NCBI GenBank assembly: GCA_000799755.1
Contig: JUHI01000002.1
Span: forward strand, 186,001 to 250,000
Length of the DNA: 64,000 bases
Reading direction: 5' to 3'
Origin: Martinezella tropici
Lineage (GTDB): Bacteria; Pseudomonadota; Alphaproteobacteria; Rhizobiales; Rhizobiaceae
Each line of letters starts with the position of its first letter. Positions within the stretch are counted from its first letter, which is position 1. The translations under genes were made by a program, and so were the position numbers. This document shows, piece after piece, positions 25,919-37,009 of this stretch. Below the pieces are notes generated by a model, which saw nothing but the letters and a program-made list of their open reading frames with translations, ran no database searches and was not told the DNA's origin.

Positions 25919-26944
25919 TCAGGCCGCGTTCGTCGCTTCGCTCGGCTTTGAGCCTGCCTGGATCTTTGCTGCCTCGCGCCGCTTGGCGGCATCGGCGTAT
26001 TTCTGGGCAAGCACGGCGCAGGTCATCAGCTGGATCTGGTGGAACAGCATCAGCGGCAGCACGATGGCGCCGATGCTCTGGCCGGCGAAGATGACGTTTG
26101 CCATGGGTACGCCGCTTGCGAGCGACTTCTTCGAGCCGCAGAAGGTGATGGTGATCTCGTCGGCCTTTTCGAAACCGAGGGCGCGGCTGCCGAACATGGT
26201 GATGCAGATCACCATCGCCAGAAGCACCATGTTGGCGACGATCACGGTTGCGATATCGAGCACGGAGAAGGTGTGCCACAAGCCTTCGACCACGGCTTCG
26301 CTGAAGGCAGAATAGACGACCATGAGAATCGAGCCGCGATCGACCGGCATCAGGATCTTCTTCTTCGAGCGTATCCAGTTGCCGATCCACGGCTGCAGCA
26401 GCTGGCCCAGAATGAAGGGGGCAAGCAACTGCATCATGATCTGCCACAGGACATCCCAGGAGAAGCCGCCTCCGTGGCCGCCGACCGAAAACAGCACGCC
26501 GACGAGCAGCGGTGTCAGGAACATGCCGAAGATGTTCGAGGCCGATGCCGAGCAGATCGCAGCCGGAACGTTGCCGCCGGCGATGGAGGTGAAGGCGATC
26601 GATGATTGTACGGTCGAGGGCAGGACGCTCAAAAACAACAGCCCGGTGTAAAGCGATACAGGCAGAATGCTCTCCGGAACGACATGACCTATGGCCAGGA
26701 CCAGCAGCGGGAAAATGCCGAAGGTCGTCAGCAGGATGACGAGATGCAGCCGCCAATGCAGCATGCCGGCGATGACGACATCGCGCGACAGGCGCGCGCC
26801 GTGCAGGAAGAACAAGAGGCCGATGGCGAAGTTGGTGGCGATGCCGAAATAGTGGGCGCTTGCCCCCTGAACGGGAAGGAAGGAGGCCGTCAGTACGGTC
26901 AGCACCAACAGCATGGTAAAGGTATCCGGAAGAAAGCGGCGCAT
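25919..26944 (-). CDS. YfeH-type bile-acid:sodium-symporter-family transporter
   Basis: This 341-residue inner-membrane protein has nine or ten hydrophobic helices and belongs to the SBF-like family (YfeH group). Family segments are the NFAIGLLFFLHGARLS stretch in the first half, the LSVLPSTVQSSIAFTS stretch and the FCGSKKSLASGVPMA stretch. Substrates of this group are not established; export or uptake of organic anions is inferred from the superfamily. I start at 26944, where GGGGTAGG lies five bases upstream. It is divergent from a LysR regulator with repeated operator-like sequences between them, so it is probably under its control. Confidence 0.85.
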   Translation of the reverse strand: MRRFLPDTFTMLLVLTVLTASFLPVQGASAHYFGIATNFAIGLLFFLHGARLSRDVVIAGMLHWRLHLVILLTTFGIFPLLVLAIGHVVPESILPVSLYTGLLFLSVLPSTVQSSIAFTSIAGGNVPAAICSASASNIFGMFLTPLLVGVLFSVGGHGGGFSWDVLWQIMMQLLAPFILGQLLQPWIGNWIRSKKKILMPVDRGSILMVVYSAFSEAVVEGLWHTFSVLDIATVIVANMVLLAMVICITMFGSRALGFEKADEITITFCGSKKSLASGVPMANVIFAGQSIGAIVLPLMLFHQIQLMTCAVLAQKYADAAKRREAAKIQAGSKPSEATNAA

Positions 26945-27000
26945 CGTGCCTACCCCAATCGCATTTGCACGTCTTAAAAAATAGCTGTTGTAGATAGACC

Positions 27001-27040
27001 TATCGTGATCCACGATGCAAGGAATAACAGTTATCGTGAT
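27001..27040. promoter_or_regulatory. Candidate LysR operator sites
   Basis: TATCGTGAT occurs twice, at 27001-27009 and 27032-27040, 31 bp apart (about three helical turns). The first is part of a palindrome ATCGTG-ATC-CACGAT. They lie in the 108-bp gap between the divergent LysR and transporter genes. Confidence 0.55.
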
Positions 27041-27052
27041 TTAGGATAGTCC

Positions 27053-27910
27053 ATGCTGGATCTCACACAATTGCGCAGTTTCGTTGCCGTCGAGCAGATG
27101 GGCGGTTTCACGCTGGCGGCGGAGCGTCTCGGGCTTGGGCAGTCGACCGTTAGCCAGCACATACAGCGGCTGGAAGCGGAACTCGGGCGCAAGCTGCTTG
27201 CGCGCGACACGCATCGGGTTGTCCTGACTGGCGACGGCGAGGCATTGCTCGGCCATGCGCGGCAGATGCTGTCGATCGAAGGCGAGGTGCGGCAGCTCTT
27301 CGCCGGCAATAGCCTCCGCGGTAATCTCCGGCTCGGCGTTTCCGAGGATTTCGTCACCAGCCAGCTCCCCGACGTGCTGGAGGAATTCGTCCGCTCGCAC
27401 CCGTCTGTCGATTTGGAATTGACGGTGGCGCTAAGCGGCACGCTCTATGAGATGCAGGACAATGGCGATCTCGATCTGGTGCTGGCCAAGCGCCGACTCG
27501 GCGATATCAGAGGCAAGCTGGTCTATCGCGAGCCGCTGGTCTGGCTGGCGCGCGATCCCGATCGCATCCGCAGGCTTGCGGGACCGCTGCCGCTGATCGC
27601 CTTTCCCACCCCCAGCGTCACGCGCGCCGTTGCGCTTGAGGCGCTCCGCCGGCAGCAGATGCCGTGGCGGATCGTCTGCACCTGCGGCAGCCTCAGCGGC
27701 CTGACGGCGGCGGCGCGCGCCGGCATGGGCGTTCTCGTCCAGCCCAAGAGCATGGCGCCGGCCGGTTTGACGGAGATCGCCTCGGGTTGGCTGCCCGTCC
27801 TGGAGGATGTGGAATTCGTGCTCGTACCGCGCAAGGGCGCGGACCAACTATTAGTCAATGCGCTTTCGGACGATATTCTGGCTAAGGTCAGAGGGCCGCG
27901 ATCAAGCTGA
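27053..27910 (+). CDS. LysR family transcriptional regulator
   Basis: This 285-residue regulator has an N-terminal winged helix-turn-helix (LRSFVAVEQMGGFTLAAERL..., about 5-65) and a periplasmic-binding-protein-like effector domain (about 90-280). It is divergent from the YfeH-type transporter, the classical arrangement in which LysR regulators control the neighbour. Repeated TATCGTGAT sites in the gap support this. The effector is unknown. A strong terminator follows. Confidence 0.92.
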   Translation: MLDLTQLRSFVAVEQMGGFTLAAERLGLGQSTVSQHIQRLEAELGRKLLARDTHRVVLTGDGEALLGHARQMLSIEGEVRQLFAGNSLRGNLRLGVSEDFVTSQLPDVLEEFVRSHPSVDLELTVALSGTLYEMQDNGDLDLVLAKRRLGDIRGKLVYREPLVWLARDPDRIRRLAGPLPLIAFPTPSVTRAVALEALRRQQMPWRIVCTCGSLSGLTAAARAGMGVLVQPKSMAPAGLTEIASGWLPVLEDVEFVLVPRKGADQLLVNALSDDILAKVRGPRSS

Positions 27911-27930
27911 CGATTGGGACGCCGATATGA

Positions 27931-27969
27931 AGCGCCGCCCGGCCCAGAGCCGGGATCGGCGCTCCTTTT
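27931..27969 (+). terminator. Terminator of the LysR gene
   Basis: AGCGCCG-CCCGGC ... GCCGGG-AT-CGGCGCT forms a long stem with a two-base bulge, followed by CCTTTT. Confidence 0.85.
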
Positions 27970-27975
27970 ACGCAA

Positions 27976-29022
27976 TCAGCCGAGGCAGGCGAGGAAGTTC
28001 GCCACGTCGGCCTCTGTCGTTGCAAAGCTGGTGACGAGGCGGATCAGCGTTTCATTCTCGCCGACCAGATCCGGCTGTGCTTCCGGGATCGGCCATTCGT
28101 AGAACTTTGCTCCCTTGTCTTCCGCAGTTTTGGCGGAGGATTTCGGTACGATCGCGAAAACCTCGTTCGAGATCGTCGGCCATGCCAAGCGGGCACCCGG
28201 AACTTTCTCAAGGCCGGCGCGAAGGCGATCGGCCATGCCATTTGAATGGCGGGCGAGATCGAGCCAGAGACCATCCTGGAAATAACCGTCGAACTGGGCG
28301 GCAATGAAGCGCGACTTGGAAAAGAGCTGGGCGGCGCGCTTGCGGATGAAGTGCATTTCCTTCGCCTTCTCAGGATCGAAGAAGACGATTGCTTCTGCGC
28401 ACCAGCAGCCGTTCTTGGTGCCGCCGAAGGAGAGAATGTCGACGCCGCGCTTCCACGTCATCTCGGCTGGGCTCGCGCCGAGCGCGACCAGGGCGTTGGC
28501 GAAGCGTGCGCCATCCATATGCAGCGGCAGGCCGTTGGCCTTGGTGATGGCGGCAATGGCGTCGATTTCAGCGAGCGAATAGACCGTGCCGATCTCCGTC
28601 GCCTGCGTGATCGTGACGGCAGCTGCACGGCCATGATGCACGGCATCCTGCGGGAAGCGGCCGATCTTGGTGGCAAGCGCCTTGGGATCGATCTTGCCAA
28701 GAGCGCCCTCGACGGTTGCGAGACGCGCGCCGCTGAAGAAATCGGGCGCGCCGCATTCGTCTTCGGCGACATGCGCCTCGGTATGGCAGAAGCTGATGCC
28801 GCCCGGCTTCTGAACGCTGGCGAGCGACAGCGAATTGGCGGCCGTGCCCGTTGCGACGAAAAAGACGGCGACCTCGCGCTCGAACACCTCGGCGAATTTG
28901 GCTTCGACACGCTGGTCGAGCTCACTCGTACCATACGCGGAGGCAAAGCCGCTGGATTCGGCGAGCAGACGTTCGGCGATTTTGGAATGGGCGCCAGCCC
29001 AATTATCGGAAGCAAAAAACAT
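27976..29022 (-). CDS. ltaE: Low-specificity L-threonine aldolase
   Basis: This PLP enzyme (348 residues from the chosen start) cleaves L-threonine or allo-threonine to glycine and acetaldehyde. Seen are the FASDNWAGAHSKIAE start typical of the family, the LHMDGARFANA segment (Asp that binds the PLP nitrogen) and the PLP-lysine in SFGGTKNG (Lys203). I start at 29022; an upstream reading to 29094 adds 24 residues unlike the family. A TTGATA-N16-TAATGT promoter-like pair lies at 29078-29105. It is divergent from gltB. The N-terminal fold and length are normal. Confidence 0.92.
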   Translation of the reverse strand: MFFASDNWAGAHSKIAERLLAESSGFASAYGTSELDQRVEAKFAEVFEREVAVFFVATGTAANSLSLASVQKPGGISFCHTEAHVAEDECGAPDFFSGARLATVEGALGKIDPKALATKIGRFPQDAVHHGRAAAVTITQATEIGTVYSLAEIDAIAAITKANGLPLHMDGARFANALVALGASPAEMTWKRGVDILSFGGTKNGCWCAEAIVFFDPEKAKEMHFIRKRAAQLFSKSRFIAAQFDGYFQDGLWLDLARHSNGMADRLRAGLEKVPGARLAWPTISNEVFAIVPKSSAKTAEDKGAKFYEWPIPEAQPDLVGENETLIRLVTSFATTEADVANFLACLG

Positions 29023-29077
29023 GGAAATGCACCAGATGAAGGATTGAATTGCGACTAGATTAAATAGGGTCGGCGGG

Positions 29078-29105
29078 ACATTACGCCAATGCAAAAACCT
29101 ATCAA
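29078..29105 (-). promoter_or_regulatory. Candidate promoter of ltaE
   Basis: TTGATA (29100-29105) and TAATGT (29078-29083) are separated by 16 bp on the minus strand, giving a start about 50 bp upstream of the ltaE start codon. Confidence 0.4.
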
Positions 29106-29586
29106 GTGCATGCGTTTGAAGAACTCATCACAGAAATTGATCTACGCAATCAACAAATAAAATGATGCTCTGCGGCGAAACTTTATTGCTCTATTTGTGC
29201 AACAAAGGCAATCTTCCGTCTTTCGTTGACGAATTTTTGCCGTTTTGCTCTTGCGAAGGCCTGAGCTTTCTGGCATAGAGCTGATGAATTAGGACAGGGT
29301 TGCTGTCCTATTTTGGCCGCCGAGGCCGAAGATGCGCTAGAGGGCCCTGACGATGTCGGGATTTCGAGCTATAGTTACCGCGAGCATGCCCCTTCAAGCC
29401 CTTTGGGCGGCGGGCAATGCGGCGGTGGAATAGCAAGGCGCGAACGCTGACGACTGGCTCCACATCGGGGCCATGGTTCGCGGCCGGATCTTCACAATGC
29501 AACAGAGCTGTCGCGCGTCGGCGCCGGAAACGGACCGCGCGGGACGAAGGAGCGCCCGCGAGGCGGGCCTTATCGGAGGGAAGACG
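29106..29586. other. Long non-coding region upstream of gltB
   Basis: No convincing gene lies here. It is AT-rich at its left end and contains the hairpin TAGGACAG-GGTTG-CTGTCCTA (29290-29310) followed by TTTTGG on the plus strand. A weak promoter-like pair (TTGCGA, CATAGA) lies just before the hairpin. No sigma-54 site with correct spacing was found. The right end carries the gltB ribosome site GGAGGG. Confidence 0.5.
29290..29314 (+). promoter_or_regulatory. Terminator-like hairpin in the gltB leader
   Basis: A perfect 8-bp stem TAGGACAG/CTGTCCTA (loop GGTTG) is followed by TTTT, about 275 bp upstream of the gltB start. It could end a short upstream transcript or act as an attenuator or protein-binding site. 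Confidence 0.4.
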
Positions 29587-32500
29587 ATGACGAACAGGAA
29601 GACGTTCACGAGTTTTGACCAGACCGCTGCAGCCAATGCTGCCGCGACGGCCAAAACGACGAAACGCGCCAATCGTTCGAAATCGGTGGGCATCCCGCCG
29701 AAACAGGGCCTTTACGATCCGCGCAACGAACATGACGCCTGCGGCGTCGGCTTCGTCGCACATATGAAGGGCCAGAAGTCGCACCAGATCGTGCGCGACG
29801 GCCTGTTCATTCTCGAGAACCTGACGCATCGCGGTGCCGTCGGTGCCGATCCGCTGATGGGCGACGGCGCGGGCATTCTCGTGCAGATTCCCGACCGCTT
29901 TTTCCGCGAGGAGATGGCCAAGCAGGGCATCATCCTGCCGAAGGCAGGCGAATATGGCGTCGGCCATTTCTTCCTGCCGCGCGACGAGGCGCTGATCGAG
30001 CATTTCAAGACTGCCATCAAGCAGGTCGTCGTTGAGGAAGGCCAGGTTCTGCTCGGCTTCCGCGACGTGCCGGTCGACAACTCCTCGCTGTCGAAGGCGC
30101 CCGACATTGCCGCCACCGAGCCGCATCATGTTCAGGTCTTCATCGGCGCCGGCCGCGATGCCGGCACCAACGAGGAGTTCGAGCGCCGCCTCTTCACCCT
30201 GCGCAAGGTGATCTCCAACCGCATCTATGCGGAATATGAGGGCGAGGAGAGCAGCTTCTATCCCGTCTCGCTGTCGAGCTCGACCATCGTCTACAAGGGC
30301 ATGTTCCTCGCCTACCAGGTGGGCGCCTATTATAAGGACCTGTCCGACCCGCGCTTCGAGACGGCGGTTGCGCTCGTGCACCAGCGCTTCTCGACCAATA
30401 CCTTCCCGTCGTGGAAGCTCGCGCACCCCTACCGCATGGTCGCGCATAACGGCGAAATCAACACGCTGCGCGGCAACGTCAACTGGATGGCCGCACGTCA
30501 GGCGTCGGTATCCTCACCGCTGTTCGGCGAGGATATCTCGAAGCTCTGGCCGATCTCCTATGAGGGGCAGTCGGACACGGCCTGTTTCGACAACGCGCTC
30601 GAATTCCTCGTGCGCGGCGGCTATTCCATGGCGCATGCCATGATGATGCTCATCCCGGAAGCATGGGCCGGCAATCAGCTGATGGCGGCCGAGCGCAAGG
30701 CATTCTACGAGTATCACGCAGCGCTGATGGAGCCGTGGGACGGCCCGGCCGCCGTTGCCTTCACCGACGGCAAGCAGATCGGCGCGACGCTCGACCGTAA
30801 CGGTCTGCGTCCGGCCCGCTATCTCGTCACCAACGACGACCGCATCATCATGGCGTCCGAAGCCGGCGTTCTGCCTGTCGAGGAAGAGAAGATCATCCAG
30901 AAATGGCGCCTGCAGCCGGGCAAGATGCTGCTGATCGACATGGAAAAGGGCCGCATCATCTCCGACGACGAGGTGAAGTCGGAACTGTCAACCAAACATC
31001 CCTATCGCAGCTGGCTGAACCGCACGCAGCTGATCCTCGAAGACCTGAAGCCCGTAGAGCCGCGGGCGCTGCGTCGCGACGTGTCGCTGCTCGACCGTCA
31101 GCAGGCCTTTGGCTACACGACCGAAGACACCAAGCTGCTGATGTCGCCAATGGCGACGACGGGGCAGGAAGCCGTCGGTTCGATGGGTACGGATACGCCG
31201 ATCTCGGCCATGTCCGACAAGCCGAAGCTGCTCTACACCTACTTCAAGCAGAACTTCGCGCAGGTAACGAACCCGCCGATCGATCCGATCCGCGAAGAGC
31301 TGGTCATGAGCCTCGTCTCGTTCATCGGCCCGCGCCCGAACCTGCTCGACCATACCGGCATGGCCAACGCCAAGCGCCTGGAAGTGCGCCAGCCGATCCT
31401 GACCAACGGCGATCTCGAAAAGATCCGCTCGATCGGCCACACCGAGGATCGCTTCGACACCAAGACGCTCGACTTCACCTATGATGTCGAACGCGGCGCC
31501 GAAGGCATGCCGGAGATGCTCGATCGTCTCTGCGAGCGGGCGGAAGCGGCAGTTCGTGGCGGCTACAACATCATCGTACTCTCCGACCGTCAGATCGGGC
31601 CGGACCGCATCGCGATCCCGGCGCTGCTGGCGACGGCCGCCGTGCACCATCACCTGATCCGCAAGGGCCTGCGCACCTCGGTCGGCATCGTCGTCGAAAC
31701 CGGCGAGCCGCGCGAAGTGCATCACTTTTGCCTGTTGGCCGGTTACGGCGCTGAAGCAATCAACCCCTACCTCGCCTTCGACACGCTGCTCGACATGCAT
31801 CAGCGCGGCGAATTCCCGAAGGAAGTGGACGCGACCGAAGTCGTCTACCGCTACATCAAGGCTGTTGGTAAAGGCATCCTCAAGGTGATGTCGAAGATGG
31901 GCATCTCCACCTATCAGTCCTATTGCGGCGCGCAGATCTTCGATGCTGTGGGCTTGCAGCAGGAGCTGGTCGACAAGTATTTCTTCGGCACGGCAACCAT
32001 GATCGAGGGCATCGGCCTCGACACGATCGCCGAGGAAACCGTCGCTCGTCACGCATCCGCTTTCGGCCGCGATCCGCTGCTGGCAAGCACGCTCGATATC
32101 GGCGGCGAATATGCCTACCGCATGCGCGGCGAAAGCCATGCGTGGACACCGGATGCGGTGGCGGCGCTCCAGCATGCCGTGCGTGGGAATGCCGAGGATC
32201 GCTATCGCGAATTCTCCGAAATGGTCAACGACTCGGCGCTCCGGATGAACACCATCCGTGGTCTCTTCAAGATTAGGGGTGCGGATGCGCTCGGCCGCAA
32301 GCCGATCTCGGTCGACGAGGTCGAGCCGGCTGCCGATATCGTCAAGCGCTTCTCGACGGGCGCCATGTCCTTCGGCTCGATCAGCCGCGAGGCGCATACG
32401 ACGCTGGCGATCGCCATGAACCGGATCGGCGGCAAGTCGAACACCGGCGAGGGCGGCGAGGAAGCCGACCGCTATATGCCGCTCTTCGACGGTTCGCCGA

Positions 32501-34326
32501 ACCCGGAACGCTCCGCCATCAAGCAGATCGCCTCCGGCCGCTTCGGCGTGACGACCGAATATCTTGTTAATGCCGACGTGCTGCAGATCAAGGTCGCGCA
32601 GGGCGCCAAGCCCGGCGAAGGCGGCCAGTTGCCCGGCCACAAGGTCGATGCGACGGTTGCCAAGACCCGGCATTCGACGCCGGGCGTCGGCCTCATCTCG
32701 CCGCCGCCGCACCATGATATCTATTCGATCGAAGATCTGGCACAGCTGATCTACGACCTGAAGAACGTCAACCCGACGTCGGATGTCTCGGTCAAGCTCG
32801 TCTCGGAAGTCGGCGTCGGCACGGTTGCCGCCGGCGTCGCCAAGGCGCGCGCCGACCATATCACCGTGTCAGGCTATGATGGCGGCACCGGCGCTTCGCC
32901 GCTGACCTCGCTGAAACATGCGGGTTCGCCTTGGGAAATCGGCCTTGCCGAGACCCAGCAGACCCTGGTGCTGAACGGGCTGCGTTCGCGCATCGCCCTG
33001 CAGGTCGACGGCGGTCTGAAGACCGGCCGCGACGTCATTATTGGCGCGCTGCTCGGTGCCGATGAATTCGGCTTTGCGACCGCGCCGCTGATCGCGGCCG
33101 GCTGCATCATGATGCGCAAATGCCACCTCAACACCTGTCCGGTTGGCGTCGCCACCCAGGACCCGGTCCTGCGCAAGCGCTTCAAGGGCGCGCCGGAGCA
33201 TGTCATCAACTACTTCTTCTTCGTGGCTGAAGAGGTGCGTGAGATCCTTGCCTCGCTTGGCGTCGCCAAGCTGGACGACATCATCGGCGCCTCCGAACTT
33301 CTGGAGAAGGACGACATGCTCGCCCACTGGAAGGCGAGGGGCCTCGATTTCAGCCGCATCTTCCACAAGGTCGATGCGCCGAAGGAAGAGACCTACTGGA
33401 CCACGCTGCAGAAGCACCCGATCGACGACATTCTCGACCGCAAGCTGATCGAGAAGGCCGAGCCGGCGCTTTCTTCCAAGACACCGGTCGCCTTCGAAGT
33501 CGACATCAAGAACGTCGACCGTTCGGCTGGTGCCATGCTGTCGGGCGCAGTCGCCAAACGCTACGGCCATCGCGGCCTGAAGGATGACACGATCAATGTC
33601 ACCCTGAAGGGGACGGCCGGTCAGTCCTTCGCGGCGTTCCTGGCGCGGGGCATCACCTTCAACCTCGTTGGCGACGGCAACGATTATGTCGGCAAGGGCC
33701 TTTCCGGCGGCCGCATCATCATCCGCCCGCCGGAAAATTCGAAGATCGTTGCCGAGAACTCGATCATCGTCGGCAACACCGTGCTCTACGGCGCGACTGA
33801 AGGCGAGTGCTACTTCCGCGGTGTCGCGGGCGAGCGCTTCGCGGTCAGAAATTCCGGCGCGATCGCCGTCGTCGAAGGCGTGGGCGATCACGGCTGCGAA
33901 TACATGACCGGCGGCGTCGTCGTCGTGCTCGGCGAAACCGGACGCAATTTCGCGGCCGGCATGTCGGGCGGCGTGGCCTATGTGTTCGACGAGGCGGGTG
34001 ATTTCGCCCGGCGCTGCAACATGGCCATGGTCGAGCTGGAGCCGGTTCCCGAAGAGGACGAACTGCTGGAGAAGCTGCATCATCACGGCGGCGACATCAT
34101 GCACAAGGGACGTGTCGACGTCTCCGATGACATGACGCGCCACGATGAGGAGCGTCTCTTCCAGCTGATTTCGAACCACTTCCACTATACGGGCTCGACG
34201 CGAGCCAAGGAGATCCTCGATCACTGGGCCGACTACCGCCCGAAATTCCGCAAGGTCATGCCGGTCGAATACCGGCGCGCCCTTGAGGAAATGGAGCGCA
34301 GCCGGATGAGCGTGGCGGCGGAGTAA
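29587..34326 (+). CDS. gltB: Glutamate synthase (NADPH) large subunit
   Basis: This subunit (1579 residues) transfers the amide of glutamine to 2-oxoglutarate. Order of domains: N-terminal Ntn-type glutaminase, whose catalytic Cys52 ([10 protein letters not shown]) is exposed after removal of an unusually long Ala/Thr/Lys-rich propeptide of 51 residues; central domain; FMN-binding synthase domain; the 3Fe-4S cluster motif [11 protein letters not shown] preceded by GCIMMRK; and the C-terminal GXGXG beta-helix. I start at 29587, where GGAGGG lies six bases upstream; the frame is open to 29473. gltD follows 177 bp downstream. With glutamine synthetase it forms the GS-GOGAT ammonium assimilation route. 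Confidence 0.97.
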   Translation: MTNRKTFTSFDQTAAANAAATAKTTKRANRSKSVGIPPKQGLYDPRNEHDACGVGFVAHMKGQKSHQIVRDGLFILENLTHRGAVGADPLMGDGAGILVQIPDRFFREEMAKQGIILPKAGEYGVGHFFLPRDEALIEHFKTAIKQVVVEEGQVLLGFRDVPVDNSSLSKAPDIAATEPHHVQVFIGAGRDAGTNEEFERRLFTLRKVISNRIYAEYEGEESSFYPVSLSSSTIVYKGMFLAYQVGAYYKDLSDPRFETAVALVHQRFSTNTFPSWKLAHPYRMVAHNGEINTLRGNVNWMAARQASVSSPLFGEDISKLWPISYEGQSDTACFDNALEFLVRGGYSMAHAMMMLIPEAWAGNQLMAAERKAFYEYHAALMEPWDGPAAVAFTDGKQIGATLDRNGLRPARYLVTNDDRIIMASEAGVLPVEEEKIIQKWRLQPGKMLLIDMEKGRIISDDEVKSELSTKHPYRSWLNRTQLILEDLKPVEPRALRRDVSLLDRQQAFGYTTEDTKLLMSPMATTGQEAVGSMGTDTPISAMSDKPKLLYTYFKQNFAQVTNPPIDPIREELVMSLVSFIGPRPNLLDHTGMANAKRLEVRQPILTNGDLEKIRSIGHTEDRFDTKTLDFTYDVERGAEGMPEMLDRLCERAEAAVRGGYNIIVLSDRQIGPDRIAIPALLATAAVHHHLIRKGLRTSVGIVVETGEPREVHHFCLLAGYGAEAINPYLAFDTLLDMHQRGEFPKEVDATEVVYRYIKAVGKGILKVMSKMGISTYQSYCGAQIFDAVGLQQELVDKYFFGTATMIEGIGLDTIAEETVARHASAFGRDPLLASTLDIGGEYAYRMRGESHAWTPDAVAALQHAVRGNAEDRYREFSEMVNDSALRMNTIRGLFKIRGADALGRKPISVDEVEPAADIVKRFSTGAMSFGSISREAHTTLAIAMNRIGGKSNTGEGGEEADRYMPLFDGSPNPERSAIKQIASGRFGVTTEYLVNADVLQIKVAQGAKPGEGGQLPGHKVDATVAKTRHSTPGVGLISPPPHHDIYSIEDLAQLIYDLKNVNPTSDVSVKLVSEVGVGTVAAGVAKARADHITVSGYDGGTGASPLTSLKHAGSPWEIGLAETQQTLVLNGLRSRIALQVDGGLKTGRDVIIGALLGADEFGFATAPLIAAGCIMMRKCHLNTCPVGVATQDPVLRKRFKGAPEHVINYFFFVAEEVREILASLGVAKLDDIIGASELLEKDDMLAHWKARGLDFSRIFHKVDAPKEETYWTTLQKHPIDDILDRKLIEKAEPALSSKTPVAFEVDIKNVDRSAGAMLSGAVAKRYGHRGLKDDTINVTLKGTAGQSFAAFLARGITFNLVGDGNDYVGKGLSGGRIIIRPPENSKIVAENSIIVGNTVLYGATEGECYFRGVAGERFAVRNSGAIAVVEGVGDHGCEYMTGGVVVVLGETGRNFAAGMSGGVAYVFDEAGDFARRCNMAMVELEPVPEEDELLEKLHHHGGDIMHKGRVDVSDDMTRHDEERLFQLISNHFHYTGSTRAKEILDHWADYRPKFRKVMPVEYRRALEEMERSRMSVAAE

Positions 34327-34463
34327 TCCGCCCCGGTTCTGAAACCAGTCGAGGGTTTCGCCTCGCATTGCGATCGCCGTCATAGCGGTCGCGACTGTCG
34401 AATAGCGGAATCGGATTTGAATTACAGTGCCGCGCAGGGACCCCGAGATGACCCGCAGGCACG

Positions 34464-34484
34464 GGAGCCATGAGCTCCTCTTTT
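34464..34484 (+). terminator. Weak terminator-like hairpin between gltB and gltD
   Basis: A 5-bp stem GGAGC/GCTCC with the loop CATGA is followed by TCTTTT, 20 bp before the gltD start. It may reduce read-through or protect the gltB mRNA end. It is short and uncertain. Confidence 0.3.
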
Positions 34485-34503
34485 AGAGTGAGGAAACGAA
34501 AGC

Positions 34504-35958
<1,455 letters not shown>

Positions 35959-35986
35959 AATTCGCCGCTGTTTTCGCACAGTGACC

Positions 35987-36017
35987 AAAGGCCGGGTTCG
36001 AAATAAACCCGGCCTTT
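35987..36017 (+). terminator. Terminator of gltBD
   Basis: A perfect 12-bp stem AAAGGCCGGGTT/AACCCGGCCTTT has a loop of about seven bases. It lies between gltD and the convergent aminoacyl-tRNA-synthetase-like gene and may serve both. Confidence 0.88.
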
Positions 36018-36021
36018 GTCG

Positions 36022-36771
36022 TTATCGGCTTGCGGCGATGTTCCAGTTGTAGATGCAGCGGTCGAGGCCGATGGCGATTTCGAGCACGGCGACTTCGTGG
36101 TTTAGCGCCGGCCCCTTCTTCGGTTGGCTGCGATATCGCTGCGGAAAGTCGGTGCGTCTCGAGATCGAGCAGACCTCCATCCATTTGTCGCCGTTGTCGA
36201 CCTCGATATCCATGGTGATCTCGGAGTAAGCCGGAAGACGATCGGACGGCACGATCCTCGTCGGCAGGTGAATGACCGAGGCGATCATCCGGCGAACCGG
36301 TTCCAGCGACGTGGCATGGTAGTCATTGCCGCTGTCTGCGGTAAAGGCGCATTGGAACTCGAGCTGCCAGAATTCCTTGAGCCTGACATGCTTGCTCGGC
36401 TGGTCCTGTTCCCGCCGGTAGGACTTTCCCGCCTGCCAGACGCATAGCGGCAGCCGCGTTCTGGAATGATTGCCGAGAAGATGCTGCATATAGATGTAGG
36501 TGGACGGCGTCGTTTCCGGCCGAAGCACGAGTTCGGCCTCGGTCTTCGAGACCTGCTCCTGCACCCATATGTCGGCGTTGGAATAAGCGTCCGAGACGAG
36601 GCTGCGGGGCATCAGGGTCGGCGCTTCGACCCTGCGAATATCCCAGGCCGGGTTTGCTGATCGCAGAAAGCGGGCGACTTCATCGGAAAAGAAGCGGACG
36701 AAATCGTCGCGCAGGCGGATATCACGCTCTTCCCAATGAACGAGCGAATTGACGTTATAGATACTGAGCAC
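36022..36771 (-). CDS. Free-standing class II aminoacyl-tRNA-synthetase-like core (GlyRS-like)
   Basis: This 249-residue protein corresponds to the catalytic core of a class II synthetase and most resembles dimeric glycyl-tRNA synthetases (LRPETTPSTY at 83-92, like RPETAQG). Motif 1 is around Pro51 (RRVEAPTLMP); motif 2 is YRREQ...RLKEFWQLEFQ (118-140), with the Arg-x-Glu pair; motif 3 is GLDRCIY (235-241). All ATP-binding landmarks are kept, but there is no anticodon-binding domain, so charging of a normal tRNA is doubtful. Activation of an amino acid for a carrier or modification is inferred. Start is GTG with GGAGAA about eight bases upstream. A strong promoter and a folded leader of about 200 nt precede it. 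Confidence 0.75.
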   Translation of the reverse strand: MLSIYNVNSLVHWEERDIRLRDDFVRFFSDEVARFLRSANPAWDIRRVEAPTLMPRSLVSDAYSNADIWVQEQVSKTEAELVLRPETTPSTYIYMQHLLGNHSRTRLPLCVWQAGKSYRREQDQPSKHVRLKEFWQLEFQCAFTADSGNDYHATSLEPVRRMIASVIHLPTRIVPSDRLPAYSEITMDIEVDNGDKWMEVCSISRRTDFPQRYRSQPKKGPALNHEVAVLEIAIGLDRCIYNWNIAASR

Positions 36772-36820
36772 GTGCCATTCTCCATGGGCAACGTTGATGT
36801 CTGGAGGTGAGGGCTTTACG

Positions 36821-36868
36821 TCCAGCAGCCGCCGGACGCATCAACGCCTCCGGCTGTCACGACTGGAC
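36821..36868 (-). promoter_or_regulatory. Folded leader hairpin of the synthetase-like gene
   Basis: In the leftward RNA, CGTCCAG pairs with CTGGACG and, inside it, CAGCCG with CGGCTG, giving a long nested stem 50-100 nt upstream of the start codon. No T-tract follows, so it is not a terminator. No known riboswitch or T-box consensus is recognised. Confidence 0.45.
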
Positions 36869-36958
36869 GCGGAGACCTCGGCCGGAGAAAGCGCGCAAAA
36901 CCACAGCCTGCGGGCAGGTGCGATTACGATCGATCTGATCTGCGCTCTTGGTGCTCAT

Positions 36959-36992
36959 GCAGCTCTTCTATGGGCGACTTGCGGCCTTGTCA
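36959..36992 (-). promoter_or_regulatory. Promoter of the synthetase-like gene
   Basis: On the minus strand TTGACA is followed after 17 bp by TAGAAG, a near-consensus sigma-70 promoter. The transcript would have an untranslated leader of nearly 200 nt. Exact edges are approximate to a few bases. Confidence 0.65.
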
Positions 36993-37009
36993 AATCGCGC
37001 CTGCGCCGC

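Noticed and set aside
29260..29290. Sigma-54 promoter before gltB (TGGCA...)
   Set aside because: The -12 GC element is missing at the required distance.
30988..32859. Long leftward open frame (623 codons) and another at 32869-34383
   Set aside because: They are antisense to gltB, whose domains are unambiguous.
36772..36960. T-box or glycine riboswitch in front of the synthetase-like gene
   Set aside because: No T-box sequence, no glycine-aptamer core and no terminator; T-boxes are also atypical in alphaproteobacteria.
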